Positions 25,326 through 37,270 of a stretch of DNA of 64,000 nucleotides are shown here, piece by piece. The notes beneath the pieces were generated by a model. It was given only the letters and a program-made list of their open reading frames with translations. It was not told the origin of the DNA and did no database searches. Position numbers and translations under genes: made by a program. Source of the DNA: Epiperipatus broadwayi (taxonomy: Eukaryota > Onychophora > Udeonychophora > Euonychophora > Peripatidae); NCBI GenBank assembly GCA_028023455.1, contig JAQFVV010000547.1, forward strand, positions 1-64,000. Direction: 5' to 3'. Positions within the stretch are counted from its first letter, which is position 1. Each line of letters begins with the position of its first letter.

Positions 25326-27258
25326 AAGATTTAAGTTCTTTGCCTTGTTATTAATTAACAATTTATTTTTTAATCATCAAATTTTATAATTATAACTTTT
25401 TTTTCCCTTCAAGAAACTGCATTTGTCAAACATGACACCTAAATAAAAATATTTTATTATATAATTTTTACATCAAATTATTATTTTTTACTTTCCATTC
25501 CACTTCTGTTATTTCTTAATATTTAGAATATGAAGATACATTTTTATCTTGATAATATTTTATTAATGTATGTATTTTATATATATATATATTTAGCAAA
25601 TCTACCTTTTTCTTTCATTGTTCCTCTTTGCAGGATGTTTAAGACGTTTTTGCCCTACATATAGTTTTTGCTCAACATATAGTATATTAATTATTTAGCA
25701 TACATGGCAAAAGTATTAAATTATAACTTAGATTATCAGTAATTTTTATGCAGAAAATTTTAAATATTCATATATGCTTTATGTATTTATATATATATTA
25801 GCTTATAATTAACATTATTTTCCATAATTTATTTTATATTTTGCTATTAGCAAAGCGGCCTTTGTTTTTAATTAAATAAGGCAAACATTAACCATTTAAA
25901 CATTGCAAAAGTAAAGAAAAATATTCAGTGTTTATTATTATTTTTTAAAATCTTAATGCAGCAGATTTTTTTTTTTTAATGATTACTGCCCAGGAAAAGC
26001 CTCTCTCTAGGGTATTTGATAATACTCATTTTAATTCACATTTTAAAAATGAAATCATTTTCTTTCAAATATTTGAATAGTTTATAAATAATAATTTACA
26101 GTTGTGATTTAAATATATATTTACTTAGTAAGAAAATATCTTATTATGGATTTGTTTTCTCTCTTTTTGTTGCTTTGTTATCATAAACCTTTACTGTTTA
26201 TTTTTTTGAGAATTTATTTCGTGTGATCTTTTTTAATTCCGTAACTCCATTTAAAATTTTTAATCTTTTTTTAAATCTCATCTTCATTAGAGTCATATTA
26301 AAAATGATTAACACTATATACAAAGTTTTAGAAATACAGAATGTTAAGACAAATGAGAAATAAGCGCAATGAAATAGCAGAACCAGCTGTGTTATTAAAA
26401 TACAATATATTTTTTTTATTTGAGCTCGTCAAGTAGAAGTGTATGTGTACTTATTAAATTAAAAACTGTCACAAGAACTTTACCTCTAAACTCCTCTGTC
26501 TACTTCTGTCTTAAACAACACAGAGCATTCACACCTATAAATAAATAGATTGATGAGTTTCCAAGACCATTTTCTCTTCAGCCTTTATTACTGGATATTC
26601 CTAAAACTGAAAATTCCATAGGGACATATATTAATTATATTTGCTTCTTAATAAAAGATTATTCCAATTTTTTTTTATTGATAATATTTTTTATTATTAT
26701 TAGAACATTTTTTAAGGATGTGAAAAATACCTACATGTCAGTTACATTTGAAAGGATGTAGTCAGGGTTGCAAAGCAATGGCATATTGTCATTAATAATT
26801 AGTATCACTTTAGAACTAATCAAATAAAATATGCCTAGAAGACTTGACAAGGTATTAATTATATCTGATGTGATTGATTTATATTTTTCCAATAAAATAA
26901 TCACTGGTGGCAGTAAATTAAATAAACCAATGAAGATCTGTCATCTTCATTCTCCAATTCTAGCTGCATTTCAATGAAGAGATTTCCCTAATGACGATTA
27001 ATATAACTATAATTTCTGATTCGTCTAATTAGCCATGTTTTGATAGTTTTTTTCTTCAGATTCTTCTGTATGGGGTGTGTGTTTGTGAATAGGATAGAAA
27101 CGTAATGTTAAAAATTCTGCTTATATGACTATATATATTCATGCTATTTATTTTTTATGTCTATTTGTGAATACCTTTAATTCAGAAATATTAATAAAAT
27201 ACATTTTAAGCACACACGCATATGCATAAAATATAGATATGTTTAGAAGGTATGTCCT
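25326..27258. other. AT-rich DNA, nothing recognised
   Basis: Long T and A runs and TA tracts; no frame or repeat with support. Confidence 0.5.
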
Positions 27259-27640
27259 GTACATTAGGGGTCAGATTAACTTTAGGTCAACATGGGTGTG
27301 ACAAGAATCTTGGCCTCAGGGTGGCCTTCGAGCATTCCATCATCAGATTTTCAATTGGATGAACAGTTGAAAAGTTGGAGTGTGGAGTGGATTGAAGTCT
27401 GTCCATTAAAGTATGAAGATTGACTATCTTAATATATATCTGAGCACTTATTGTATATATGTGTAGAGATGATAATCTGGACCAACTGATGATTGCTGGT
27501 TTAGCATGAAATATATATATATATTGGTAATTTTTTATCTTTTCAACATATATGTGTTCAAGTGAGATAAGGTAAAGTGGTGAGCCGTGGGTTCGTGTGA
27601 AAATTTGTGCTCATATACCCTATATATTAAAAAATTATAT
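27259..27640 (+). repeat. Rep-A copy, near full length
   Basis: Contains all Rep-A landmarks in order: 'aggggtcag', 'ggtcaacatggg', 'ccatcatcagattttcaat', 'ctgtccattaaagta', 'tatcttaatat', 'ctggaccaactgatgattgc', 'tttagcatgaaata', 'atcttttcaacat', 'gtgtgaaa', then a TA-rich end. No frame is conserved among copies, so it looks non-autonomous. Confidence 0.8.
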
Positions 27641-30600
27641 ATATATATGCTCATATAAACATAGAACTACCCACAATTTAAATGCAACTGCCATATATGA
27701 TATTTAAAAATTCAATATAATAAGACCACATATATCCATACCATTTAGTTCTAGGATATGAAGAATTTTGTACATATTTATATAATTATAAGATACATTT
27801 TAAATATCTATAGTGTTATTATTATGATATCTTAAAAAATAATTAATAAAATGGAATACCATACAGTATAGGTTTCTAATATATATATATATATATTTAA
27901 AAATTACTTATATATATTTAAATATCAACAAAAATAAATAAAATATAGAATTGTATACAGTATATGTTTTTAATGTACATATATCTAGATAATAGAATCA
28001 CTTAAGATATTAACAAAAATAAAACTTTTACCCTATTTTTTTTTTTTATTCTTTCTAAAAAAAAAATTTTTTTTAAAAATAATTTCTAATTTTTATTTAT
28101 TTTTTATTTAATGTATATATTTTTTTTTAGCAAACTGGATGATTTAGGAAGTAGTAAGAAAGTGAATATGAGATTCTACTGTGCATTAACTAAAATTGTA
28201 TGATCTTTTTTGATTTTTTTTTGCTATTTTAATTATTTTCATGGTTAAATATAGATATACATAGGTAAAATTTAGACCCAACATTAATCTTCATATAATA
28301 ACTCAAAAGTTACTTGTCTATATGTTATGTCAAATGGACAATTCCAGTTCTTATTGTCAATAATGAAATCATGAAATCTGAGAAAATATTTTTGAAAATT
28401 TATGTATAACTTTTTTTTCGACCTATAATCAAATAATGTTGCAGAATTTTAGCATCAGTTATTCCACTCTCCTTTTTTTCACAAGGAAGTTTTGAAAAAA
28501 AAACCCCCTCCAAACTGAACATATTATATTTAATTTTAAATTGGGATCATTTTTAAAAGTTTATTCTGAGATCAAATACTTTTATTATCATCAATGGATA
28601 CTGGAGTTGTACATTCGATATACTATCAGAATAAATAACTTTTTGTTTACTATTTCTATCATTATTGTTTAGTTTTAATTTTAAATATGAAATATATTTA
28701 TTTATCTCTAGAAATACTCCTATAGTATTCGTTTTTATTTCAGATCATTTTATTATATCATTTAATAATATATATTTTCTACTTTTTCACTTTCTAATCT
28801 TGACTGTTTTTGGATAACTTTTATGACTCTTTTTTGTAATACTTAAATTATTTACTTGAAAGAAAATTAGATTCATTAGAAATCTATACATCTCTGGTTT
28901 TTGTTAAGGCTATTCAATTAATTTATGGAAACAGAAGCAAAGCTTTGTACATGCTACCATTTTTAAAATCTTAGGCTAATATGTTGAGAAATTTTTTAAA
29001 AAAATTTTTACAGCTTGCTCAGAATAAATTGTCTTATGACACAATCATTAAAATACAGGAAAGTGACATATTTGAGTTGTAGTTTTGAGATGTTTAGTTT
29101 TTGAGTCCATCATTCTATTACTGTACTAAACTATGTAATATATAAAAACATTCATGTAATTATTATGCAATTTCAAAACATTTTAACCTGCACAAACTTC
29201 AATTTTGCTGCAATTAAAAATGTTTTCAATAATAAATAAACAACACTGAAAAATGTTATATAACAATATATATTGTATTATTTAATGCAAAAAAAGCTTC
29301 TTTTAGCAATATTTTTATTAACTTTGATAATATTACATATATATTATTGTGAATGTTTGTAGAGCATTACATATAGTGACATCCACACACATATTCTTAA
29401 TTACAACCTCTCCACCTATTAACCAAGTTAACTATAATTTTTCGTTGTTTATCTGTCTAGAACTTTTGCAAACAGATTATTTGCCTTAACTACTTCTCTA
29501 AAGTTCAAATTTATATCATGAATTTATTCTTGATTAATGTTTTTATTTATACAGTTTTTTTAATCTGTATTAATCAAAAAAGAATCAATGAAGTGCATAT
29601 TTCAATAAAATATTTGTTCTAGTTAATCACATTATTGTCATTGCAAATTTTATGATATTTTTTTTTATATATAAACATACTGTTGTTTAGATTTTCAGAT
29701 AACACAGGCTATTTCCTAAAATATTAAAAAAATCTGTAGCATAATCGATATTGACTAGTCGAATTTCTTTTCAAAATTCAAATAAATAATTACTTAAATC
29801 ACGATATTCTTTTCTAACTCAATAACTAAGAAAATTTTTTATATTCTGACCTAATCAGATTAAGATAATCCATGAAAGCATACTTGCCAACGAGAATTGT
29901 TAAGAAATTTGAAGTAGATCAGGTTTTAACTCTTTATTGTATTAAGAAATGTGAAAGGAATTTTTAGTAAGTAAAATATTAATAAAATGAAATTGATAAC
30001 TAAGACAATTGCAATTCAAAATGATTCCCTTAGATCAAACAAGGTGAAAATAAATTTACATCAAGAGCTAGCTAGAATGCCTCAAATAACAACATCAATG
30101 TCTTTTAAAATAATAATTGATTAAATAAGCCATAATAGGATTAAGGAAATGTACATTAAAAAATAATATTAATAAATGATTGAAAAAAAAAGGCCTTTAT
30201 GAATGGATTAAAATTTAAAAAGATGTAAAAATGATTACCTTTTAATGGAATTATGATCAAATTTGCTAAGTATTGAAAAGCTAACAAATATTTTTAAAAC
30301 GATATTAGTTAAATATTCAAAGATATATTGTATCAATAATTTGATTAGTTTTGTGCTAAATTTAGATAGCTGTATGTTTGCCCCACTTTTGATGATCATA
30401 TGTGAGTTGTAGTAAAGAAATAAAAAGCATATTAACTTTGTTTACTATTAAAATATCTACTAAAGTAAAAAATAAGAATAAAGCCAAGCTATTGTGAAAT
30501 ATGACTTCTTCCCCATCAGTGGTGAAATAAAATAAATCTTGGGATCAATGCTATAAGACTATGACATGTTTATATAAAAGTAAACCATAGATTTAGTGCC

Positions 30601-33600
30601 AATAGGAATTTGGCATTTCACCAAAACAGTAATAAATGTTGCATCATTTTATAATTTTTTTTATATCAGTGTATAAACATCTAGCCAATCAACCAAGAGC
30701 CATTACATAGAATATTAGAAATGTTATAAAATTTTTGTAATACCATTTGCATTTCTTAAGGCATTTGTGATTATATGATAATGACTTACATCAATACAAA
30801 TCTTATAATTGTTTGTGATGTCCATTTTTTGTACATAATTTCCCAATAATTATCATTGTAATTAGTTTATTCAATAATATAATGTGTTCTTTGGATATGT
30901 TTACTATTTGCTAATCTCTCATATATGGCATCTCTTCGCTTCAGTTTGAGGCATTATGTTTTTTGAAATCAGATATTTAAATAGTACACCTAAATAAATG
31001 TAGATTATAATTTTTTATCAAATTTTACTGTGGCTTTAAGCATACTTTTTTGTTGTAACTTTATGAAAGTAACTCCAAAAATATTTTTTTATTCTTTTTC
31101 TTTTCCTCTTGTATTTTTATTATAGCAGAATGTTTTGCCTATATTGAATAATCATATACATATATATTCTAACTAATTAAAAATTCAAATTTTTTTTACT
31201 GGTAAACGAATAAATTTATATTGCAATTTCTCACGAAGTTATATTTACTAAATGAATAGATTTTGTTAAGGGAATAAGTTTTGGGCTAGGGGATCGATGT
31301 TTAATAGGCTTCCACGTTGTGGGCATTTCTAACCAATGAGATTTAAGGTGAAGATTTTCTAACCAAATATATTTAAGTGTATTATTCTAACTAAGTATAC
31401 ACTAATGTAAATCTTGGGTTTAAAGATGAACATTTTTTAACTATATAAATTAACGACAGATGCATTTCTTAAGTATCAATTAAATGTGCAATGCATCAAT
31501 TATATATATTCTGGTATACTAAGTATAGATCAAATAATGTATAAGTATAGATTTAATCTAATAATTTCTCAGATATAATGCGTAGTCTAATATATTTCAT
31601 ACGTATAAATTAAATATAATCTCCTTCGTGCGACCGCGTTACAGGCCAATTGTAACTATATAAAATCAATTCAAACAAATGAAAAGTTATTCTTTATTTT
31701 GTTAACTTTATAAAAACTTAATAAATTAACATAAAACGCGTTTTGCAACCTCTCGATCGGTCATCCACATTGGATTTTAAATAGCATTAAAACCATTGGG
31801 AGAGTTTACAAATATCATATATATTATTGGATAGTTTAAGCTAATTATAACTTTATTATAACCAATGAAATTTTATTCAAATGATCGCACATCCACGTTA
31901 TGGATTAATTATACCATATTCAAACTATATGGCATTTACACATTTGCAGATAAATTGCATGCCAATTACAACATTTTAAGAATGGATCGATGGATACTTC
32001 ATCATTCCCAGCTGACACTATTTCTGAGGCCTACTGAGTTGATGATGATGATATAGAACATCTATAAGCTTAATTGCCAGGGCGCCAAATTGCAGCTCCA
32101 ATAAAATATAAAGGTTAAAACTCAATTCAATACTCTTAGTAATAATATTTCATGAATGGGTTAATACACAATCGATTTAAAGAACACTGAGAACGCATTA
32201 AAATTGACAATATTAATATCTTTAAGAATTCCAGGTTATTCTCAGCACATTCCCCATTTACTATGATTAAAGCTACAATTAAATTTTATTCTAATTATAA
32301 AAGTTCTATATTCATCTCCACCTTACTGATCCACTCCTCCAACAATTTCACATCCATATGTCTATTACATTATTACTTATTTTATCATTAAATTTTACAT
32401 CTTTGCTAACTCATTTCCTCTCATTATAATCTCTTCTCAGGGTTTTTCGAACAATTAGGTGTGGAAATCGAATAAGCTGCCATAGGTTATTGGTGATAAA
32501 CATTCCTCTCTTGATCGCCTCCAAGGTGATCTCGGTTGTCTTTAATGCAGTCTAATATCAATTTACATTAAAGCTGTAATATTTTAAGCTTATTAAATCT
32601 TTATAAACACATCATAAAACATAATCGCAATTATAACAAAACCATATAAAAATAAAATGCGTCTAGAGGAGTTTGAATACAACGGATGGGGAAAGGATTT
32701 TATGCCTACCCTCTGCACTCGCTATCACCCAATACTATCTCTATTCGTGATTTATATTTCAACAATATTAAATTCTTTGGTAATTTTACGCATTTAAAAT
32801 TAACCTTTTAAATAGCTTTACTAAATATTAATTACATACATGATAATTCAAATATTAATAATATTATATTGATGTATGATTGGATTGGAAATATCTAGAT
32901 AATAATAACCCACAAAAACATGGAGACACACGGAAATTTTATTTAAAACAAATTTTATTTAACAAACTATAATTCAATACAAAAACATATACATTATATT
33001 TATCTACACTTTTTTTTTTACCTTAAATATAGCAAATACCAATTTCTTCCCGTTTTCAATGCTTTCTCTTTTTATTACTGATATATTTTAGAAAATACAT
33101 AATCGATTTCTCCCCGAATTAAATTTAATAATTTTATTTAATAAATCTAAAGTTGGTATTCCCTCGCAAATTTCTGGATCTTATCCTATCATTCCGATTA
33201 AATATTATTTTGCCCTAATCTTTACAACAGAGATATCTTAGTAATATTGAGACTAAGTTATTGCAAATAAATTGGCATTAAGATCAAACATCATCATAGT
33301 GCACTCTCTATGTTCATGTTCTTATAAAATAATAATATTTTAACAATACTACCTTTCCAGCTAAGTTCTCAGCTGGCCATGTAAATATTTATTAAATACA
33401 TTTATATACGCATTGCTTATGCCCAATCATTCGTAAGTTTTATTTAATTCTTAACAGTTATTAACTTAATTATTTTTGGCTCGTATGCTAAATCAAATCT
33501 ACAAAAACATTATTCAAATACACCAATTGCACATACGTGATCTGCATTCATTCAGACATTAAATTGAGTTTGCGACCTGGTATCCAATACTTATAATAAT

Positions 33601-35578
33601 GCTTATCATGGCTATCCTCTCATACACACATAATGAATATCAAATATTAATATGAGGCAGGCAGTGACCCGAATAAGAGAGAACCTTTTCACTAAGGTTG
33701 AGATATGCTAGGATTTTTATAGCTAGTCATATAAAAACATAGGTATACCAAATACCTCTGGCCATCAAAATAAGAAATCTTCTTACGGTGTAGAGACTAC
33801 TCAAGTGGGAAAACTCTTACACTGGGTTCAAGTACTTTATGAATATAGCATAAATCTTAGTGAGTTAAATTTCACTGAGTTTTGTGAAGATCTCTGTCTA
33901 TCCACACACGTATAGGTCAAAACATCAAATTATACAAGTAAAACTTTCACAATCTTAATATTCTTGCAAAGTAGTGTACTGGAATATGAGCCCATAAATT
34001 TTCCAAGCATAAATCAGCTTGTTTCTGGCCTTAAATTTATGATAACAATAATAATTAGCAATAAAAAATGTGCACAAAATCCTCAAAACTATTTCCATGC
34101 ACTTTTATAAAATAAAATAAAAATGATGATGATACTCAACAGACAAGCAATTCATTTATAAGTCTAAGCATTTGATAATAACTTCTGATGCTAATAATAA
34201 TATCTCTTAATTATTATTTTTTTTTTTTTTAAATTGAGAAAAAAAAATTGTTTGTAAAGCATTTTAAACAAGGCATATCAGTTCTACCCCCAAAATGACC
34301 ATAATAGCAAAATCATTTAAATAAACATATATAGAATCATCTGAAATCAATTTCTACCCCCAAAATAATACAATGATAATTTTAAAGTAGATGATATACA
34401 TAATACACTATAAAGAAAGAAATTCTTTTTTTTAATATATATTAAATGTCCTTACACACACATTTTTTTATATCTACATTAAATGTCCTATACATATAAA
34501 GAGCGAATAATAATTAAAAAATATATATACTTATACAAGTCCTTTAGCAGTCCTTTCAGGCTCCTGATTTCTACTTCTCCTTTTTTTTCCTTGACCAGTT
34601 TATGAGAGCATATAAGTCATTGTAAAAAGTTCTTTTGATAGAGTTCTGTTCCTTTTCACTCATATATACAGTTTTTATTTTGCTGAATGCGTTCCTCATT
34701 TCCAACTCTAGGTAGATTACCTTTAAACTTTGTAATCTGCAGGTTTCAGTCAAACAGCCTTCATTTAATTTTTTCACAATATCAGTCTGTTTTTGATTGT
34801 CCTTTTCCAATTTTAATTTCATTTTATATGTTTAAATTGACTTACATATACATCAAACTTTTGAGTTTTAAATTTTACTATTTTCATATATATAAACGAT
34901 ATTAAACTCAAATTTTAACTTCTGTGGTTTAAATTTTTATTACCATCTGCTGAATAGCTGACTTTTGGAGGTTGAAGATGTGTGTGCTCACTTAAAATTT
35001 ACTCACTATACATTGTTATATTTAGCCAAATTATTCTGAAGAGACCAAAAAGTACAATAAAACGATTTTAAATTTTTATAAGACAGTTTTCTTTAAGTCA
35101 ATGAAGGAAAACTGTTACAGATAAGTTTTAAAAATACAAGCCCCTCCTTTTCTATTAACACAGCTTTTATAGAGACGTCCATCTGTTTTTTTTATTATAA
35201 TTAACTGACATGTTCCCCCTTCTCAATTAATGTTAACCTTTCTGCCCCTTCAGAAAAATCAGGCACAAATTCCATTTCAAACAGACAAGATTAATTTTAC
35301 AATCCAACAATTAATTGCCAATTAATTTTTGACACTCTGACAGACCAGACAGACCATTCATCATTAATGGTCTAAATTAATGGTCCACTTAAATTCCTTG
35401 GCAAGATCTGTGTCTTTTAAGGAATGATAATTAACTGAGTAATATAATACTTGAACCAATACTAGAAGTAATCTTATTCTTTCCCTTTAATAGTGAAACA
35501 AAATATATATTACAGCTGTTTCAAACTCAGACTTTACATTAAATTTGGCTGCTAATATTAAACTTATTAAAAATGATT
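27641..35578. other. AT-rich DNA; no host gene supported over about 8 kb
   Basis: Mostly featureless. Points noted: diffuse short degenerate repetition at 31320-31620; a possible LINE tail fragment near 32440-32560, where one frame reads like VWKSNKLP then DRLQGDLGCL (weak); a tRNA-like 'actcaagtgggaaaactctt' then 'acactgggttcaagtac' near 33800-33845; and a C-rich stretch at 35140-35420 with no frame. None is firm enough to annotate as a gene. Confidence 0.45.
34571..34822 (-). other. Unassigned ORF with helical, charged content
   Basis: 83 codons, starting MKLKLEKDNQKQTDIVKKL and including LQSLKVIYLELEMRNAFSK and MSEKEQNSIKRTFYNDLYAL. Charged residues and spaced Leu/Ile suggest helices, and composition is more protein-like than most frames here. 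There is no recognised domain and no convincing splice sites at its edges. It could be a fragment of a mobile-element protein, an exon piece, or chance. Confidence 0.2.
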
Positions 35579-35586
35579 TTAATTTC
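35579..35586 (+). repeat. 8-bp target-site duplication, left (ttaatttc)
   Basis: Identical to 36536-36543 and directly outside the terminal inverted repeats. Confidence 0.8.
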
Positions 35587-36535
35587 GGTAATACAGCATC
35601 GATTGATCCATGCCATAAGATCGCGCTATTTCTATGCTAAAGCACATAAATATGCTGTTTACAAGACCGCTCATAGATCTTACAGCCTAGTAAACTGTTC
35701 AACTGCTAAGATGTTGAAGTGCACCCATTACCCCAACATCTCTAGTATGTTGAACATTATTAGTGATGAGTATGCAAGACTCTCAATAGACATTACTCTT
35801 AACTAATGTACAGCGTATGATGTGAAGGTTTCTGTATTTTGAATGTCGAAAACTATATTATAACTTTTTTTTTGGCTTCGATGTATTTTTTTTTTATTTT
35901 TGTTCGTAAAAATTGTAATGATTTTCCAAACGCCCCTGGTTTCATTGTCAGGGGTAAGAATTCAGTTAATGAGGAGTGTTAGTCACAATTTGGCAAAGTT
36001 CATGATCAAGTCGCGCAATTTCTGACATTTTTTCGAGATCAAAACATTTCAATGGCAGACTACAGAAGCAGATGCGGTGGCCTTTCTTCAACAGAGAAAT
36101 ATTCTCCTCACCCAGAAGAACTGCCTTTGTGGTAGTTTAATGAAAGTAAAAAGCCAAAAAAAAATAAAAAAAGTTACTTTAAAAAAAAAGACCGTAATCA
36201 AAAGCGGAAAAAAAAAAAAAAAAGTTACTTTAAAAAAAAAAAAAGACCGTAATCCAATTTTGTTAAACAAACAGATTTACAAAAAAAAAAAATAAAGAAA
36301 AAAAAAGGTTTTTACAAAACGTATTAAAAAAAATATTTAAAAATCAATTTATTTATTTAAAAAAAAAAAGAAAATACGGTCCCAAAAAAAAAAAAAAAAT
36401 CCAAAGCAAAAAAAAAACAACACGATAACATTACAAAATAATAATAATCAAATCAGCCCGGTAACGTTATATCTATTCATTTTTCACTAGCAACAGCACC
36501 ATCTTATGGCGTGGATCAATCGATGCTGTATTACC
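35587..36535 (+). mobile_element. Merlin-like DNA transposon, 949 bp, decayed
   Basis: Terminal inverted repeats of about 40 bp: the left begins 'ggtaatacagcatcgattga' and the right, reversed, begins with the same 20 bases and continues 'tccacgccataagat' with few mismatches. They are bounded by a perfect 8-bp direct repeat. An 8-9 bp target duplication and termini starting GG fit the Merlin superfamily, related to bacterial IS1016/IS1595 elements. An internal N-terminal transposase-like segment (36026-36156) supports this. The rest of the transposase is gone, replaced by A-tract expansions at 36150-36420. hAT elements also make 8-bp duplications, but their ends differ. I see no intact coding. 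Confidence 0.7.
36026..36156 (+). pseudogene. Merlin/IS1595-type transposase, N-terminal fragment
   Basis: The frame reads HFFEIKTFQWQTTEADAVAF then LQQRNILLTQKNCLCGSLMK. This fits the start of IS1595/Merlin transposases, where a 'FLQxRxLL' helix precedes a small Cys-containing zinc ribbon ending 'CG-x-x-M'. A stop lies just upstream (36023-36025), and after Met-Lys-Val the frame turns into Lys-rich sequence made by expanded A runs. The DDE catalytic domain is absent. Family assignment is by eye. Confidence 0.5.
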
Positions 36536-36543
36536 TTAATTTC
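36536..36543 (+). repeat. 8-bp target-site duplication, right (ttaatttc)
   Basis: Identical to 35579-35586. Confidence 0.8.
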
Positions 36544-37135
36544 TTATTTAAAATTGCTTTACAACATGTAAGAAATGATTATTAATTTTAAATTGTACCA
36601 TTAAGATCTACAATTAAATTATATACACACACATTGCTGGTATATACTTTTCTTTAAATTTAGATTTTTAATGCCTTAATCTTTATTTATTACAACTATT
36701 CTACCTATATTATTACTATTATTATTATTATTATTATTTTTTATTTATTTTCATGAATTATTTATTTATAACCTAGCATAAAATAATGACCACTCATCAT
36801 CACTATCTAATATAGTTTTTCAACAGTCACACATCTCCCTATCAACAAATGTGTAAATCTTGCTTTTTCTAATATTTTCTTAATATCAATTTAACCTATA
36901 AATTAAAATAAAATAATTCTCTGGTTATAAACACATTAACAATAAATTTTTAGATTGCTTACTAGTCAAACATATGCAATCCCTTATAAATAATGGTTCA
37001 AACTCGGTCTTGGCTAAAATTTTCTTATTACAGAAAAAAAAATACATATATTATGAGGAAAATTTGGATGGAACCTTCTCTTTCATAGCTAACTTAAAAA
37101 AATGGAGCCTTGGACAAATCCAAGGGCTACAATAT
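36544..37135. other. AT-rich DNA with an ATT microsatellite
   Basis: ATT repeats at about 36710-36740. The plus frame at 36974-37204 runs into the palindrome at 37136 and has no motif. Confidence 0.5.
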
Positions 37136-37270
37136 ATAAATTATAACTTTTTGGGCTGTTCCATGTATTATTTTCCATTAAACACCGTTATTTTGATGGA
37201 CTAGCATCCTCCATTATCAAGGTTAACTTTTGAAATAATACACGGTACAGCCCAAAAAGTTATAATTTAT
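37136..37270. repeat. Short palindromic element (MITE or abutted transposon ends)
   Basis: Two 39-bp arms, 37136-37174 and 37232-37270, are reverse complements at about 36 of 39 positions, with a 57-bp spacer. The inward end reads 'tacacggtacagcccaaaaa' then 'gttataatttat', which resembles a mariner-type end next to a TA. So this may be a 135-bp MITE, or two mariner ends facing away from each other. Confidence 0.65.

Noticed and set aside
35573-35806. 77-codon frame over the left end of the Merlin-like element
   Set aside because: It starts outside the element, crosses the target duplication and inverted repeat, and has no transposase motif.
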